From: Egerieimonas sp900552095
Lineage (GTDB): Bacteria; Bacillota; Clostridia; Lachnospirales; Lachnospiraceae
Length of the DNA: 62,579 nucleotides
Direction: 5' to 3'
Assembly (NCBI GenBank): GCA_902469965.1
Contig: CABREP010000004.1
Coordinates: forward strand, 1-62,579
The position numbers and the translations under genes were made by a program. The notes under the pieces were generated by a model. That model ran no database searches, had not been told where the DNA came from, and saw only the letters and a program-made list of their open reading frames with translations. Positions 1-8,618 of the stretch are shown here, piece after piece. Numbering within the stretch: the first letter of the stretch is position 1; every line of letters begins with the position of its first letter.

Positions 1-94
1 AACGCACGATAATATCTGCTTCCTTGCCCAGCATATCGGTAATCTTACCCTTACCTTCATCTCCCCAGTTTGCTCCTACAACTGCCTTAATCAT
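1..94 (-). CDS. purA: Adenylosuccinate synthetase, N-terminal fragment
   Basis: This is the first 31 codons of PurA, cut by the left window edge. PurA joins IMP and aspartate using GTP, the first committed step to AMP. The visible protein begins MIKAVVGANWGDEGKGK, which contains the family's N-terminal GDEGKGK nucleotide-binding signature. The ATG at 92-94 is preceded by a perfect AGGAGG (105-110, minus strand), which fixes the start. It is read away from purB, with its own promoter at about 141-169. The identification is secure despite the short fragment. Confidence 0.95.
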   Translation of the reverse strand, partial: MIKAVVGANWGDEGKGKITDMLGKEADIIVR

Positions 95-140
95 CCTTTT
101 ACATCCTCCTACGTATCAATTCAATCAAAAAGATATTTTT

Positions 141-169
141 ATTGTACCATACTTTTTTTATAAGTAAAA
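141..169 (-). promoter_or_regulatory. purA promoter
   Basis: A TACAAT -10 box (141-146) lies 17 bases downstream of a weak TTTTAC -35 (164-169) on the minus strand, about 50 bases before the purA start codon. The weak -35 lies inside an inverted repeat (158-186), so the promoter looks regulated. Predicted by eye. Confidence 0.5.
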
Positions 170-186
170 CTTATTATTACTTATAA
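158..186. repeat. 10-bp perfect inverted repeat, candidate pur operator
   Basis: TTATAAGTAA (158-167) and TTACTTATAA (177-186) are perfect inverted copies separated by 9 bases. They overlap the -35 region of the purA promoter. A related repeat lies just downstream of the purE promoter (22443-22479), so this may be the binding site of a purine regulator. The motif does not match the Bacillus PurR box that I recall. Confidence 0.5.
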
Positions 187-289
187 AGTACTTCTGTCAT
201 ATTATCTGTTTTAATAAATATCACATACATTGTAAGTATACAACGGATTGCCGCAATTCTCAACCTTTTCTTGCAATTCCTTTCACGTC

Positions 290-326
290 AAAACGCCCGG
301 AAGCTTTCTTTCCTTCCGGGCGTTTT
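290..326 (-). terminator. Rho-independent terminator after purB
   Basis: A perfect 14-bp stem (290-303 with 313-326, GC core CGCCCGGAAG) encloses a 9-base loop and ends in TTTT on the minus strand, 16 bases past the purB stop codon. The A-rich other side means it could also act in the reverse direction. Confidence 0.85.
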
Positions 327-341
327 CCTGTCTTCTATATT

Positions 342-1775
342 TTATACATTAATCTCTGCTTTTACGCCGAGCAGCGCTTCGTTCTCTTTCAGAACCGGAT
401 TTACCACATTCTTCAGGAATGCTTCCACCTGTACCGCGGAACGCCCCGTATAGCGGGAGGGTTCCATGGTCTTCTGCAGTTCTTCCAGCGTCATGTTAAA
501 GGCCGGATCTGCAGCGATCAGCTCCAGAAGATTGTTCTCTTTTCCTTCCACCTTTACCATGCGTCCTGCCTCCATGGACAATTCCCGGATCCGCTCGTGA
601 AGCTCCTGGCGGTCACCGCCTGCTTTCACCGCATCCATCATGATATTTTCAGTGGCCATAAAGGGCAGTTCGGAGCGCAGACGCTTCTCGATCACCTTGG
701 GATATACCACCAGGCCGTCCACCACATTCAGGCACAGATCCAAAATGCCGTCAATTGCCAGGAATCCTTCCGGAATGGACAGTCTCTTATTGGCAGAGTC
801 ATCCAGCGTCCGCTCAAACCACTGTGTAGCCGAAGTAATGGCCGGGTTCAGCGCGTCGATCATCACATACCTGGAAAGAGAGGCGATCCGCTCACTGCGC
901 ATGGGATTTCTCTTGTATGCCATGGCAGAAGAACCAATCTGGCTCTTCTCAAAAGGCTCCTCGACCTCTTTTAAATGCTGCAGAAGGCGGATATCATTGG
1001 ACATCTTATGGGCACTGGCTGCGATTCCTGCCAGAATATTGGCCACGCGGGTATCCACTTTCCGGGAGTAGGTCTGCCCTGATACCGGATAGCATGCCTT
1101 AAATCCCATCTTCTCTGCGATCATGGGATCGATCCGGTCAATGGTTTCCTGATCTCCGTCAAAAAGCTCCAAGAAGCTGGCTTGCGTTCCTGTAGTTCCC
1201 TTGCTGCCCAGAAGCTTTAAGCTGTCTAAAACATAATCCAGATCTTCCAGATCCATCAGGAATTCCTGCGTCCACAGAGTCGCCCTCTTCCCCACCGTCG
1301 TGGGCTGTGCCGGCTGAAAATGTGTAAACGCCAGGGTCGGCTGAGCCTTCCACTGATCCGCAAATTTCGACAGTTCCGCGATCACATTTACCAGTTTCTT
1401 CTTTACCAGCTGCAGCGCTTCCCGCATAATGATAATATCCGTATTATCACCCACATAACAGGAAGTGGCACCCAGATGGATGATCCCTTTCGCCTTGGGA
1501 CACTGTACGCCGTAAGCGTATACGTGGGACATGACATCATGGCGCACCTGGCGCTCTCTCTCCTTTGCCACCTCGTAATTAATATCATCCGCATGGCTTT
1601 TCAGTTCATCGATCTGCTCCTGGGTAATGGGCAGTCCCAGTTCCTTTTCTGTCTCAGCCAGAGCGATCCACAGCCTTCTCCAGGTGCGGAACTTCATATC
1701 CGGCGAAAAAATATACTGCATCTCTCTGCTGGCATAGCGCTCAGACAGAGGGCTTACATAACGGTCGTTGCTCAT
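342..1775 (-). CDS. purB: Adenylosuccinate lyase
   Basis: The 477-residue protein belongs to the fumarase/aspartase superfamily. It acts twice in purine synthesis: it releases fumarate from SAICAR to give AICAR, and from adenylosuccinate to give AMP. The superfamily signature SSAMAYKRNPMRSE is present at about residues 280-295, with the upstream loop GATSCYVGDN and the QPAQPTTVGKR stretch near the active site. Length is normal for the family. It begins 27 bases after purC and shares its transcript. The product of purC is its substrate, so the pair is a functional as well as physical unit. Confidence 0.96.
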   Translation of the reverse strand: MSNDRYVSPLSERYASREMQYIFSPDMKFRTWRRLWIALAETEKELGLPITQEQIDELKSHADDINYEVAKERERQVRHDVMSHVYAYGVQCPKAKGIIHLGATSCYVGDNTDIIIMREALQLVKKKLVNVIAELSKFADQWKAQPTLAFTHFQPAQPTTVGKRATLWTQEFLMDLEDLDYVLDSLKLLGSKGTTGTQASFLELFDGDQETIDRIDPMIAEKMGFKACYPVSGQTYSRKVDTRVANILAGIAASAHKMSNDIRLLQHLKEVEEPFEKSQIGSSAMAYKRNPMRSERIASLSRYVMIDALNPAITSATQWFERTLDDSANKRLSIPEGFLAIDGILDLCLNVVDGLVVYPKVIEKRLRSELPFMATENIMMDAVKAGGDRQELHERIRELSMEAGRMVKVEGKENNLLELIAADPAFNMTLEELQKTMEPSRYTGRSAVQVEAFLKNVVNPVLKENEALLGVKAEINV

Positions 1776-1802
1776 GTTTGTTTCTCCTTCCGGCAGTTTC
1801 CC

Positions 1803-2513
1803 TTACGCCAGTCCCAGACGCTTGAATACTTCGTTGTAGGCCTCTTCCACATTTCCCATATCTCTGCGGAAACGGTCTTTGTCCAGCTTCTCATTGGTAT
1901 TCACATCCCACAGACGGCAGGTATCCGGAGATACTTCGTCAGCCAGAATGATGGTTCCATCCGGCAGTTTGCCGAACTCAATCTTGAAGTCGATCAGTTT
2001 CATGCCCGCATTCAGGAAATAGGATTTCAGGCATTCATTCACTTTTCTGGTATATTTTTTAATGGTATCAATCTCTTCCTGGGTAGCCAGTCCGAGAGCC
2101 AGTGCGTAATCATCGTTGATGAAGGGATCGCCCAGGTCGTCGTTCTTATAGCTGAACTCCAGGATCGGGCAGAGAAGTTCTCTTCCCTCTTCCACGCCCA
2201 TTCTCTTGGAAAAGCTTCCGGCAGCCACATTTCTCACAATTACTTCCAGGGGAACAATGCTTACCTTCTTTACTGCCGTCTCACGGTCAGACAGTTCCTC
2301 TACGAAATGTGTGGGAACGCCTTCTTTTTCCAACTGCTGAAATACATAATTAGTCATCCGGTTGTTTACTACGCCTTTTCCTACGATGGTTCCCTTCTTC
2401 TCACCGTTGAAAGCGGTGGCATCATCCTTGTAATCTACGATCACAATACCTTCCACATCCGTTGCAAATACTTTCTTAGCCTTGCCTTCGTACAGCTGTT
2501 CTAACTTTTTCAT
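1803..2513 (-). CDS. purC: Phosphoribosylaminoimidazole-succinocarboxamide synthase (SAICAR synthetase)
   Basis: A 236-residue enzyme that joins CAIR and aspartate with ATP to form SAICAR. It opens MKKLEQLYEGKAKKVF, the usual N-terminus, and carries the signature region IVRNVAAGSFSKRMG (about 91-105) followed by LADEVSPDTCRLWD (about 176-189), both characteristic of PurC. AAAGGTG upstream serves as ribosome site. It is the first gene of the purC-purB transcript with a promoter at 2582-2610. The preceding enzyme PurE is encoded about 20 kb away in a second pur operon of this window. Confidence 0.96.
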   Translation of the reverse strand: MKKLEQLYEGKAKKVFATDVEGIVIVDYKDDATAFNGEKKGTIVGKGVVNNRMTNYVFQQLEKEGVPTHFVEELSDRETAVKKVSIVPLEVIVRNVAAGSFSKRMGVEEGRELLCPILEFSYKNDDLGDPFINDDYALALGLATQEEIDTIKKYTRKVNECLKSYFLNAGMKLIDFKIEFGKLPDGTIILADEVSPDTCRLWDVNTNEKLDKDRFRRDMGNVEEAYNEVFKRLGLA

Positions 2514-2581
2514 GAGTCTGACACCTTTCTTTTCTTTAGATTAAAAGCCAAGCACCGGAAAAGTCCGTATGCTACGCTAAA

Positions 2582-2610
2582 ATTATATACTGCCCCATCT
2601 AAAAAAACAA
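2582..2610 (-). promoter_or_regulatory. purC-purB promoter
   Basis: Minus-strand TTGTTT (2605-2610), 17-base spacer, TATAAT (2582-2587), about 70 bases before the purC ATG. Unlike purA and purE, this leader has no TTATAAGTAA repeat. Predicted by eye. Confidence 0.5.
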
Positions 2611-2668
2611 GTAGCCATCTGCCGAAAATTCCCGGATTTTCCCTTTTCCCGTAGTGCTGTTTTCTTGC

Positions 2669-3343
2669 TCAGGGCTCTTTCACCGGCTCCCAGTACACCA
2701 GCACCCCCAGGCGTCTTGTAAGGCTGGAACCGCTTCCCTCCTCCTCATCCAGAGGAATAACGCGCACCTCCGCTGCGATCCCCATCTGAAAAAGCAGATT
2801 TACAAAATAAAGATAGATCTTTCTCTCTCCTGTCCCCATCCCCATCACACACAGTTTTCCCGCGGCCGCATTCATTTTTCTGATGCAGTCTTTCAGATCC
2901 AGCATCCGGTAGAAGCAGTTATAGCCAAAAACCACATCGTATGTCTTTTCCGGCACAAAGTCTTCCCACTTGCTGCAGATAGTACGGATTTCCGGTTTTC
3001 CCTCCTTCTGCGGCACCTTCTCCTTCAGAAAGGAAAGTACGTCCGGGGAAATATCCAGACAGGAAAGCTGCCTGCAGCACTCTGCCAGCTCTGCTGTAAA
3101 ATTCCCCCACCCCGGCCCGATCTCCAGGATAGTCTCCGGGCAGCGGGGGAGAATCAGTTCCCGCAGAACGGGAGTAATCCTGGCCGCCCAGCCATCCTGT
3201 TTATAAACGTCTTTCTTTTCCATAAAGCTGTGCCAGAACGCCCGCTCTGCTGCGTCATCCGTCATGCGAAGACTGTACGTTCCCTCCTGATTTTTTAATT
3301 CCTCCCTCCAGAGGCCCGCAAAATCGATTTCCTGTATCATCAT
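2669..3343 (-). CDS. Class I SAM-dependent methyltransferase at the end of a B12-riboswitch ABC operon
   Basis: A 224-residue soluble protein with a Rossmann methyltransferase core: motif I is ILEIGPGWGNFT (about 68-79), followed by CLDISPD (about 95) as the acidic residue that holds SAM ribose, and a motif IV-like stretch at YDVVFGYN. There is no signal peptide or membrane segment. The substrate is not evident. It starts 13 bases after the last ATPase gene and is transcribed with the importer operon, so it may modify the imported ligand or a metallophore-like molecule. That role is inference. Confidence 0.8.
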   Translation of the reverse strand: MMIQEIDFAGLWREELKNQEGTYSLRMTDDAAERAFWHSFMEKKDVYKQDGWAARITPVLRELILPRCPETILEIGPGWGNFTAELAECCRQLSCLDISPDVLSFLKEKVPQKEGKPEIRTICSKWEDFVPEKTYDVVFGYNCFYRMLDLKDCIRKMNAAAGKLCVMGMGTGERKIYLYFVNLLFQMGIAAEVRVIPLDEEEGSGSSLTRRLGVLVYWEPVKEP

Positions 3344-3356
3344 TCTCTCCTTCTTC

Positions 3357-4124
3357 TTAAAAACTGCAGAAGCTCTCCACCAGTTCTCTCGTAAACGGAT
3401 GCTTCGGATTTTTTACAATCTCATCCCTTCCGCCCCGCTCCACAATCTCCCCTTCTTTCATCACACAGATTTCATCGCAGAACCAGTGCAGAACCTCCAG
3501 ATCGTGGGAAATAAAGAGATAAGTCATATTTTTTTCTTTTTGAAGATCTTTTAAAATGTTCATAACATGTGCCTGGATCGACACATCCAGCATGGAAGTA
3601 GGCTCATCTAAAATCAGCACCCGGGGATCCAGCGTCATCGCCCGGGAAATAATAATCCGCTGCGCTTCCCCGCCGCTGATCTGATGCGGATAACGGTCAA
3701 ACAGATTATTTTTCAGTCCAACCCGCTCAAACTGCTGCTCGATCCGGGCAATCCTTTCTTCCCGGTCTGCACCGATCCTGTGGATCGTCATCGGTTCCAG
3801 AAGGCTGCTCAGAATTTTTTTATGAGGATCCAGAGAACTCTCCGGATGCTGGAAAATAATCTGCATTTTCGTCCGCCTGGCCTTCATCTGCGCCATGGAA
3901 AGTGCGCTTATCTCTTCTCCGTCCAGAAAAACCTGCCCTGAATCCGGCTGAATGAGCCGCATCAGCAGCCGTGCTACTGTGGATTTCCCGCAGCCGCTGT
4001 TTCCCGCAAGCCCCAGGATCTTCCCCTCCGGTATCTCAAAGGAAACTTCTTTTACCGCATCTGTCCGATGCCTTTTTATCACACCGCTTATGAAATGTTT
4101 GTTCAGCTTTTCTACTTTAAGCAT
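3357..4124 (-). CDS. ABC importer ATP-binding protein (DppF/NikE type)
   Basis: A 255-residue ATPase of the peptide/nickel (PepT) ABC family. Walker A is GNSGCGKST (about 41-49), the signature ISGGEAQRI lies near 149-157 and Walker B is RVLILDEPTSMLD near 168-180, with the H-loop at FISHD. It overlaps the upstream ATPase gene by 8 bases. Two different ATPases, two permeases and one binding protein make the complete five-part importer 3357-8442. The short C-terminus (NPKHPFTRELVESF) is the usual family ending. Confidence 0.93.
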   Translation of the reverse strand: MLKVEKLNKHFISGVIKRHRTDAVKEVSFEIPEGKILGLAGNSGCGKSTVARLLMRLIQPDSGQVFLDGEEISALSMAQMKARRTKMQIIFQHPESSLDPHKKILSSLLEPMTIHRIGADREERIARIEQQFERVGLKNNLFDRYPHQISGGEAQRIIISRAMTLDPRVLILDEPTSMLDVSIQAHVMNILKDLQKEKNMTYLFISHDLEVLHWFCDEICVMKEGEIVERGGRDEIVKNPKHPFTRELVESFCSF

Positions 4125-5061
4125 AAAGAAAACACCTCACTTTCCGGCCGTCTCCACACAGGAAGTCTCCCGGCTTTTCTTCTGCACACCGCGGGCAGGC
4201 CCGCTCACATCGGGGATAAAAAACACAGCCCGCCTCCTTTCCCTCCCTCTCTTTTTCCGGAAGGGGGATCGGCTTCATTCCCCTGGAGGGCAGTGCGCCG
4301 ATCAGTCCCCGTGTATAAGGATGAAGCGGATCTTCCATAATCTTATCCGTGTCCCCCTGCTCCAGAATCTCTCCTTTATAGAGCACCAGCAGTTTCTGGC
4401 AGAGCCTTCCCGCCAGCATAACATCATGGGTAATCACAATCATACTCTTCGTATCCCGCTTTGCGATCTCCCGCAGAACCTGAAAGACCTGCCGGCGCAA
4501 AATGGCGTCCAGCCCCTTGGTCGGTTCGTCCGCAATCACCCACTCCGGCCGGTTCATAAGACCCAGCACAGAAATGACTCTCTGGTTCATTCCGCCGCTT
4601 AGCTGAAAGGAATATTTCCTCCCTATCGTCCCGCTGTCCGGAAAACCAAACCGCTTCATAAGCCGCTCATACTGTGCCTCTGCCTCCTGTCTTTTTCCTT
4701 TGCCGTGAACGGTAACTGCCTCGATCAGCTGCTTTTTAATCCGGATGACCGGATCCAGCGCCTCCGCCGGGTTCTGCGGGATCAGGGCAATCTGATCGCC
4801 CCGCAGTCCCTCCATCTGTTTTTCACTCCAGCTGCTGATCTCATCCTCCCCGTACCAGCAGCTGCCTTCCGTGTAAGCATTGGCCGCCAGAAGTTTCAGG
4901 ATTCCCATGCCGAGAACAGATTTTCCACTTCCGCTCTCCCCGATCATTCCCGTCACTTTTCCGCTCTCGAACACCGTGCTGGCATCCCGCACCGCGTGAA
5001 CCGGCCCCAGAGCAGTCTGAAAGCAGACATTAAAATGTTCCACCCGAATATCTTTTCCCAT
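4117..5061 (-). CDS. ABC importer ATP-binding protein (DppD/NikD type)
   Basis: A 314-residue ATPase with Walker A GESGSGKSV (about 38-46), signature LSGGMNQRV (about 154-162) and Walker B WVIADEPTKGLD. The C-terminal extension carries the cysteine-rich tail typical of DppD/OppD proteins, with Cys residues in CVFYPRCERACPRC and more downstream. These cysteines often bind an iron-sulfur cluster or metal in the family. It pairs with the 3357-4124 ATPase to power the two permeases. Confidence 0.93.
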   Translation of the reverse strand: MGKDIRVEHFNVCFQTALGPVHAVRDASTVFESGKVTGMIGESGSGKSVLGMGILKLLAANAYTEGSCWYGEDEISSWSEKQMEGLRGDQIALIPQNPAEALDPVIRIKKQLIEAVTVHGKGKRQEAEAQYERLMKRFGFPDSGTIGRKYSFQLSGGMNQRVISVLGLMNRPEWVIADEPTKGLDAILRRQVFQVLREIAKRDTKSMIVITHDVMLAGRLCQKLLVLYKGEILEQGDTDKIMEDPLHPYTRGLIGALPSRGMKPIPLPEKEREGKEAGCVFYPRCERACPRCAEEKPGDFLCGDGRKVRCFLYA

Positions 5062-5068
5062 TTTCGCC

Positions 5069-5893
5069 TCACTCCTTTATACTGTCACGCCGCACATCGA
5101 AGCAGTCTCTCAGCCAGTCCGCAATCACATTAATGCTCAGGGATAAAAGTACGATACATACCCCCGGCGCAATTGCCAGAAGCGGGCTGCTCCGGTAGTA
5201 CATCCGGGCATCGCTGATCATCACGCCCCAGTCCGGCGCCGGCGGCTGAAGCCCCAGCCCCAGAAAACTTAAAGACGCCACAGACAGAATGGAACTGGCG
5301 ATCCTCGTGGCAAAAATAATCACTATGCTGCTGATCAGATTCGGCGCCACATGGCAGAAAAGGATCCGGATATGACCTGCCCCCAGTCCCCGCAGTCCTT
5401 CCACAAAAGCTTCTTCCTTCAGCTTCATCACTTCTCCCCTGACCAGACGGGAAAAACTCACCCAGGAAGTAAGAACAAGCGCCAGGAGCATGCTTTCTAC
5501 CCCGCTTCCCGTCAGTCCGGCAATGGCGATCATCATCGTCATGCCGGGAAGCCCCTGAAAAATATTGGAAATGGATGTGATCACCAGATCCACCCATCCG
5601 CCGAAATATCCGGCCACCATTCCAATGAGGCAGCCGAGAGCCAGGGAAAGGCTGGTTGCCGCCGCTGCCAGCACCATGGACTGGCGGCCCCCATAGATCA
5701 CTCTGCTCAGAAGATCCCGCCCGATATTATCCGTTCCCAGCAGATGTTCCCGGCTGGGCCCCTCCAGAGCATTGGCCATATCAATCTTTAACGGATCATA
5801 AGGGGCAATAAGGGGTGCCAGAATACTCATAAGCAGAATCATCCCCAGCACGGCAAAAGCCAGAATCGTGGCCACCTTCATTTTTTTCTTCAT
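5069..5893 (-). CDS. ABC importer permease (DppC/NikC type)
   Basis: A 274-residue inner-membrane subunit. It has an N-terminal membrane segment (about 8-30) followed by the short OppC N-domain containing APYDPLKIDMANALEGPSREHLLGTDNIGRDLLSR, read here in two adjoining pieces around residues 31-64, and then five further membrane segments. The EAA-type cytoplasmic loop is visible at EAFVEGLRGLGAG. It overlaps the partner permease gene by 4 bases (ATGA), showing translational coupling. Confidence 0.92.
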   Translation of the reverse strand: MKKKMKVATILAFAVLGMILLMSILAPLIAPYDPLKIDMANALEGPSREHLLGTDNIGRDLLSRVIYGGRQSMVLAAAATSLSLALGCLIGMVAGYFGGWVDLVITSISNIFQGLPGMTMMIAIAGLTGSGVESMLLALVLTSWVSFSRLVRGEVMKLKEEAFVEGLRGLGAGHIRILFCHVAPNLISSIVIIFATRIASSILSVASLSFLGLGLQPPAPDWGVMISDARMYYRSSPLLAIAPGVCIVLLSLSINVIADWLRDCFDVRRDSIKE

Positions 5894-6840
5894 CCTGCCT
5901 TCTCCCCCACCCGTATCTTCGGATTAATTACCAGATATAAAAGGTCAATGACCAGATTCATCACCACGTACACCAGACCGGTAAAAAGTACATACGCCTG
6001 TACAACCAGATAATCCCGGGACTGCACAGCAGAAACAGCATAATTGCCGATTCCCGGAATGTTGAAAATCACCTCTGCCACCGCAGAGCCTCCCAGGATT
6101 CCCGCAAAATAATTCCCCAGAAATGTGGTGATCGGGATCAGAGAATTGCGGAAAGCATGACGCAGCGTAACCATCCGGGCTTTCATCCCTTTTGCACTGG
6201 CCACCGTCACATACTGCCTCCCAATCTCATCCAGCACCGATGTCCTGGTCAGGCGGGCACAGACCCCTATTGTTGAGACAGATACAGTGATTCCCGGCAT
6301 GATATACGACGAAAAACCGTGAAGCCCGCTGGTGGGAAGCCAGTGGAGCTGTTCACAGAAAATCAGGATCATGAGGATCGCAAGCCAAAATCCCGGGACT
6401 GACAAAAAGAGGGTACTGACTGTGCGGAGCAGATGATCCACCCAGGTGTCCCGGCAGACTGCCATAAGAAGCCCTCCTCCAATCCCGAAAAGAACCGTGA
6501 GCGCCATCCCGAAACAGGCCAGCTTCACGGTATAAGGCAGACGGTATGCAATCTGATCTTCAATTTCTTTGTTCGTAAAAAAAGAGCGTCCAAATTCACC
6601 GCTCACTGCATTTTTCAGCCATTTTACATATTGCACCGGTATGGGATCGTCAAGTCCCAGGCGCTCCCGCACAATGGCATAGTCCCGTTCGCTGACGATC
6701 TGCGTTCCATCCGGATTTAAGATTGCTTCCACCGGATCCCCCGGGGCGCTGACTCCCAAAACGAAAGCCAGCACCGTAATTCCGAATAATACCGGGATCA
6801 GTGTAAGAAGTTTTTTCCCTATATATTTTATAATTTCCAT
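5890..6840 (-). CDS. ABC importer permease (DppB/NikB type)
   Basis: A roughly 316-residue permease with six predicted membrane segments. The first, LLTLIPVLFGITVLAF, is followed by the family motif APGDPVE and the LGLDDPIPVQYVKWLKN stretch. An EAA loop appears at QYVTVASAKGMK. The in-frame ATG at 6838-6840 is preferred over the upstream one at 6855 because GAGGAAAAAGG directly precedes it. It forms the channel together with the 5069-5893 subunit. Confidence 0.91.
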   Translation of the reverse strand: MEIIKYIGKKLLTLIPVLFGITVLAFVLGVSAPGDPVEAILNPDGTQIVSERDYAIVRERLGLDDPIPVQYVKWLKNAVSGEFGRSFFTNKEIEDQIAYRLPYTVKLACFGMALTVLFGIGGGLLMAVCRDTWVDHLLRTVSTLFLSVPGFWLAILMILIFCEQLHWLPTSGLHGFSSYIMPGITVSVSTIGVCARLTRTSVLDEIGRQYVTVASAKGMKARMVTLRHAFRNSLIPITTFLGNYFAGILGGSAVAEVIFNIPGIGNYAVSAVQSRDYLVVQAYVLFTGLVYVVMNLVIDLLYLVINPKIRVGEKAG

Positions 6841-6876
6841 CCTTTTTCCTCTCATCCCGGCCGGGGAAGGGCGCTT

Positions 6877-8442
6877 TTACTGCGCCCACTCCAGGGTAGG
6901 AATGCTTACCCCGTCAAACAGTTCTGATGTATATCCGGTAACTGCCTTATTATGAATATTTACATTTACATAATAGAGAAGCGGGATCACCGGCAGCTCT
7001 TCTGCGGAGATTTCCTGCAGACGGCCGTAAATCTCTGCACGTTTCTCCGGATCTTTCTCATTAAGCACCTGGTCTAACAGCTGATCCACCTCTTCATTGG
7101 AATAATTCCAGTGGTACTGCGTCACGTAGCTTCCCTCGCTGTCCATCCAGCTGTACAGCGTCGCGTAGGGATCCGCACTGTTTAATCCGGTTACCGTCAG
7201 ACAGAAATCATAGTCACCGGATTTCAGTCTCTCCGTATTTACCGCATTGTCCACGATCTCAATCTTCATATCAATGCCAATCTCCGCCAGAGCTGACTGA
7301 ATATACTCTGCCATTGCTTTACAGGGATAGCCGTCCACCACTCTCTGTCCCAGGATCATTGTGGTTTCCAGCCGTTTCCCCTGAAGGACCTCGTTGGCCA
7401 GTTCTTTTGCCTTCTCCAGATCATAAGTCCCCTGTATATCTTTATAAAGAGGAGTCTGATTGCTGAGCGCACTGTATGCCGGATAACAGAGTCCCGCGTA
7501 GAGAGTCTCATTTAAAAGATCCCGGTCGATGGCATAGCTGATTGCCTGACGCAGGCGCACATCTCCCAGATACTCTTTGGAGCCGTTCACATACATATAA
7601 TGGGTCATGTGGCTCTTCGTAGGTTCGATTACAAAATTATCATCTGACTCGGTTAAATTCACTGCCGTATCCACCATAATCGCTCCGTTATCCATCAGAC
7701 CCATAATCTCCCCGGATACCAGCGCAGAATAGCGGGCCTCGGAGTCCGGAATACAGTTGACCCGATAGCTGGCCAGTTTGCCCGGATTTTCTCCCCAGTA
7801 ATTATCATTTCTCTTAAATGTCGCATACTGATCCTGTACATGCTCGTCTATGATATAGCGTCCTGTTCCGATCACTGTGGATGTGATTTCCCCCGTCTCC
7901 GGGTCAAAGCAGTTCGGGCTGATCATGGGACTTCCGTAATCTCCCAGCAGTGCATCCAGCGTAGTGATCGGCTCACTGAAGGTAAATTTCACGGTATAGT
8001 CGTCCACCTTCTCCATCCCGGTCAGGTTGGGGAAAGATTTATCAATGCTAAGAGACGTATACGTGGAAGTCAGAGGACCTTTTTTATAGCGCTCAATGTT
8101 CTGCAGGCACACATCTGCGTTAAATTTTACTCCATCTGTAAACTCCGCATTCTGCACCAGATGGAATGTCCACTCTGTGCAGTCATCATTGTACTCCCAG
8201 GACTCTGCCAGGCAGGGCTCCAGCGTATGATTGTTGTTCACCACCAGCGGTTCCCAGACATGGGCCGAAAGATTGACATAGAAACAGTCTCCCTCTCCCG
8301 GGATCATATCCCGGACAGATCCCAGAACCATCTGCTTTTCCTCATTTGCTTTCGGTTCCTCCGTCTTCTCCTGTCCACAGCCGGCCAGCAGAGACAGCCC
8401 CAGCGCCGCTGCCAGAATTGCACTCATCAGTTTTTTCTTCAT
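6877..8442 (-). CDS. ABC importer substrate-binding lipoprotein (SBP_bac_5), B12-riboswitch controlled
   Basis: A 521-residue extracellular binding protein. The signal peptide ends in the lipobox LLAGC with the acylated Cys at residue 22. The body matches the peptide/nickel binding-protein family: LEPCLAESWEYNDDCTEWTF (about 76-95), an FTFSEP strand and the RLRQAISYAIDRDLL helix (about 302-316). It is the first gene of the importer operon and lies 55-390 bases downstream of a cobalamin riboswitch and terminator. By that regulation the ligand is more likely cobalt, a cobalt complex or a corrinoid-related molecule than a peptide. Confidence 0.9.
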   Translation of the reverse strand: MKKKLMSAILAAALGLSLLAGCGQEKTEEPKANEEKQMVLGSVRDMIPGEGDCFYVNLSAHVWEPLVVNNNHTLEPCLAESWEYNDDCTEWTFHLVQNAEFTDGVKFNADVCLQNIERYKKGPLTSTYTSLSIDKSFPNLTGMEKVDDYTVKFTFSEPITTLDALLGDYGSPMISPNCFDPETGEITSTVIGTGRYIIDEHVQDQYATFKRNDNYWGENPGKLASYRVNCIPDSEARYSALVSGEIMGLMDNGAIMVDTAVNLTESDDNFVIEPTKSHMTHYMYVNGSKEYLGDVRLRQAISYAIDRDLLNETLYAGLCYPAYSALSNQTPLYKDIQGTYDLEKAKELANEVLQGKRLETTMILGQRVVDGYPCKAMAEYIQSALAEIGIDMKIEIVDNAVNTERLKSGDYDFCLTVTGLNSADPYATLYSWMDSEGSYVTQYHWNYSNEEVDQLLDQVLNEKDPEKRAEIYGRLQEISAEELPVIPLLYYVNVNIHNKAVTGYTSELFDGVSIPTLEWAQ

Positions 8443-8496
8443 GTTTTCCTCCTTTGATTTCGCTCGATACCTGTTTCATCGGATGTAATCCTATGA

Positions 8497-8530
8497 AAGA
8501 AAAAAAGACACTACCTTCCGATAGTGTCTT
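8497..8530 (-). terminator. Intrinsic terminator of the cobalamin riboswitch
   Basis: A 9-bp stem (8505-8513 with 8522-8530, AAGACACTA) and short loop is followed on the minus strand by a run of seven T. It lies between the riboswitch and the binding-protein gene, as expected for transcription-attenuation control: with ligand bound the transcript ends here. Confidence 0.85.
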
Positions 8531-8618
8531 CGTATGCAAAATAAATGCAGCCTTTTTCTCTGCTCCTGAAAATCTGCCTTTTACCCTGCACCGCTTTTTC
8601 CCCACCGAAAAAACAATT

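Noticed and set aside
1320..2504. Long plus-strand open frame (about 394 codons) opposite purB and purC
   Set aside because: It is antisense to two secure genes, spans their junction and its protein resembles nothing; it arises from codon bias of the real genes.
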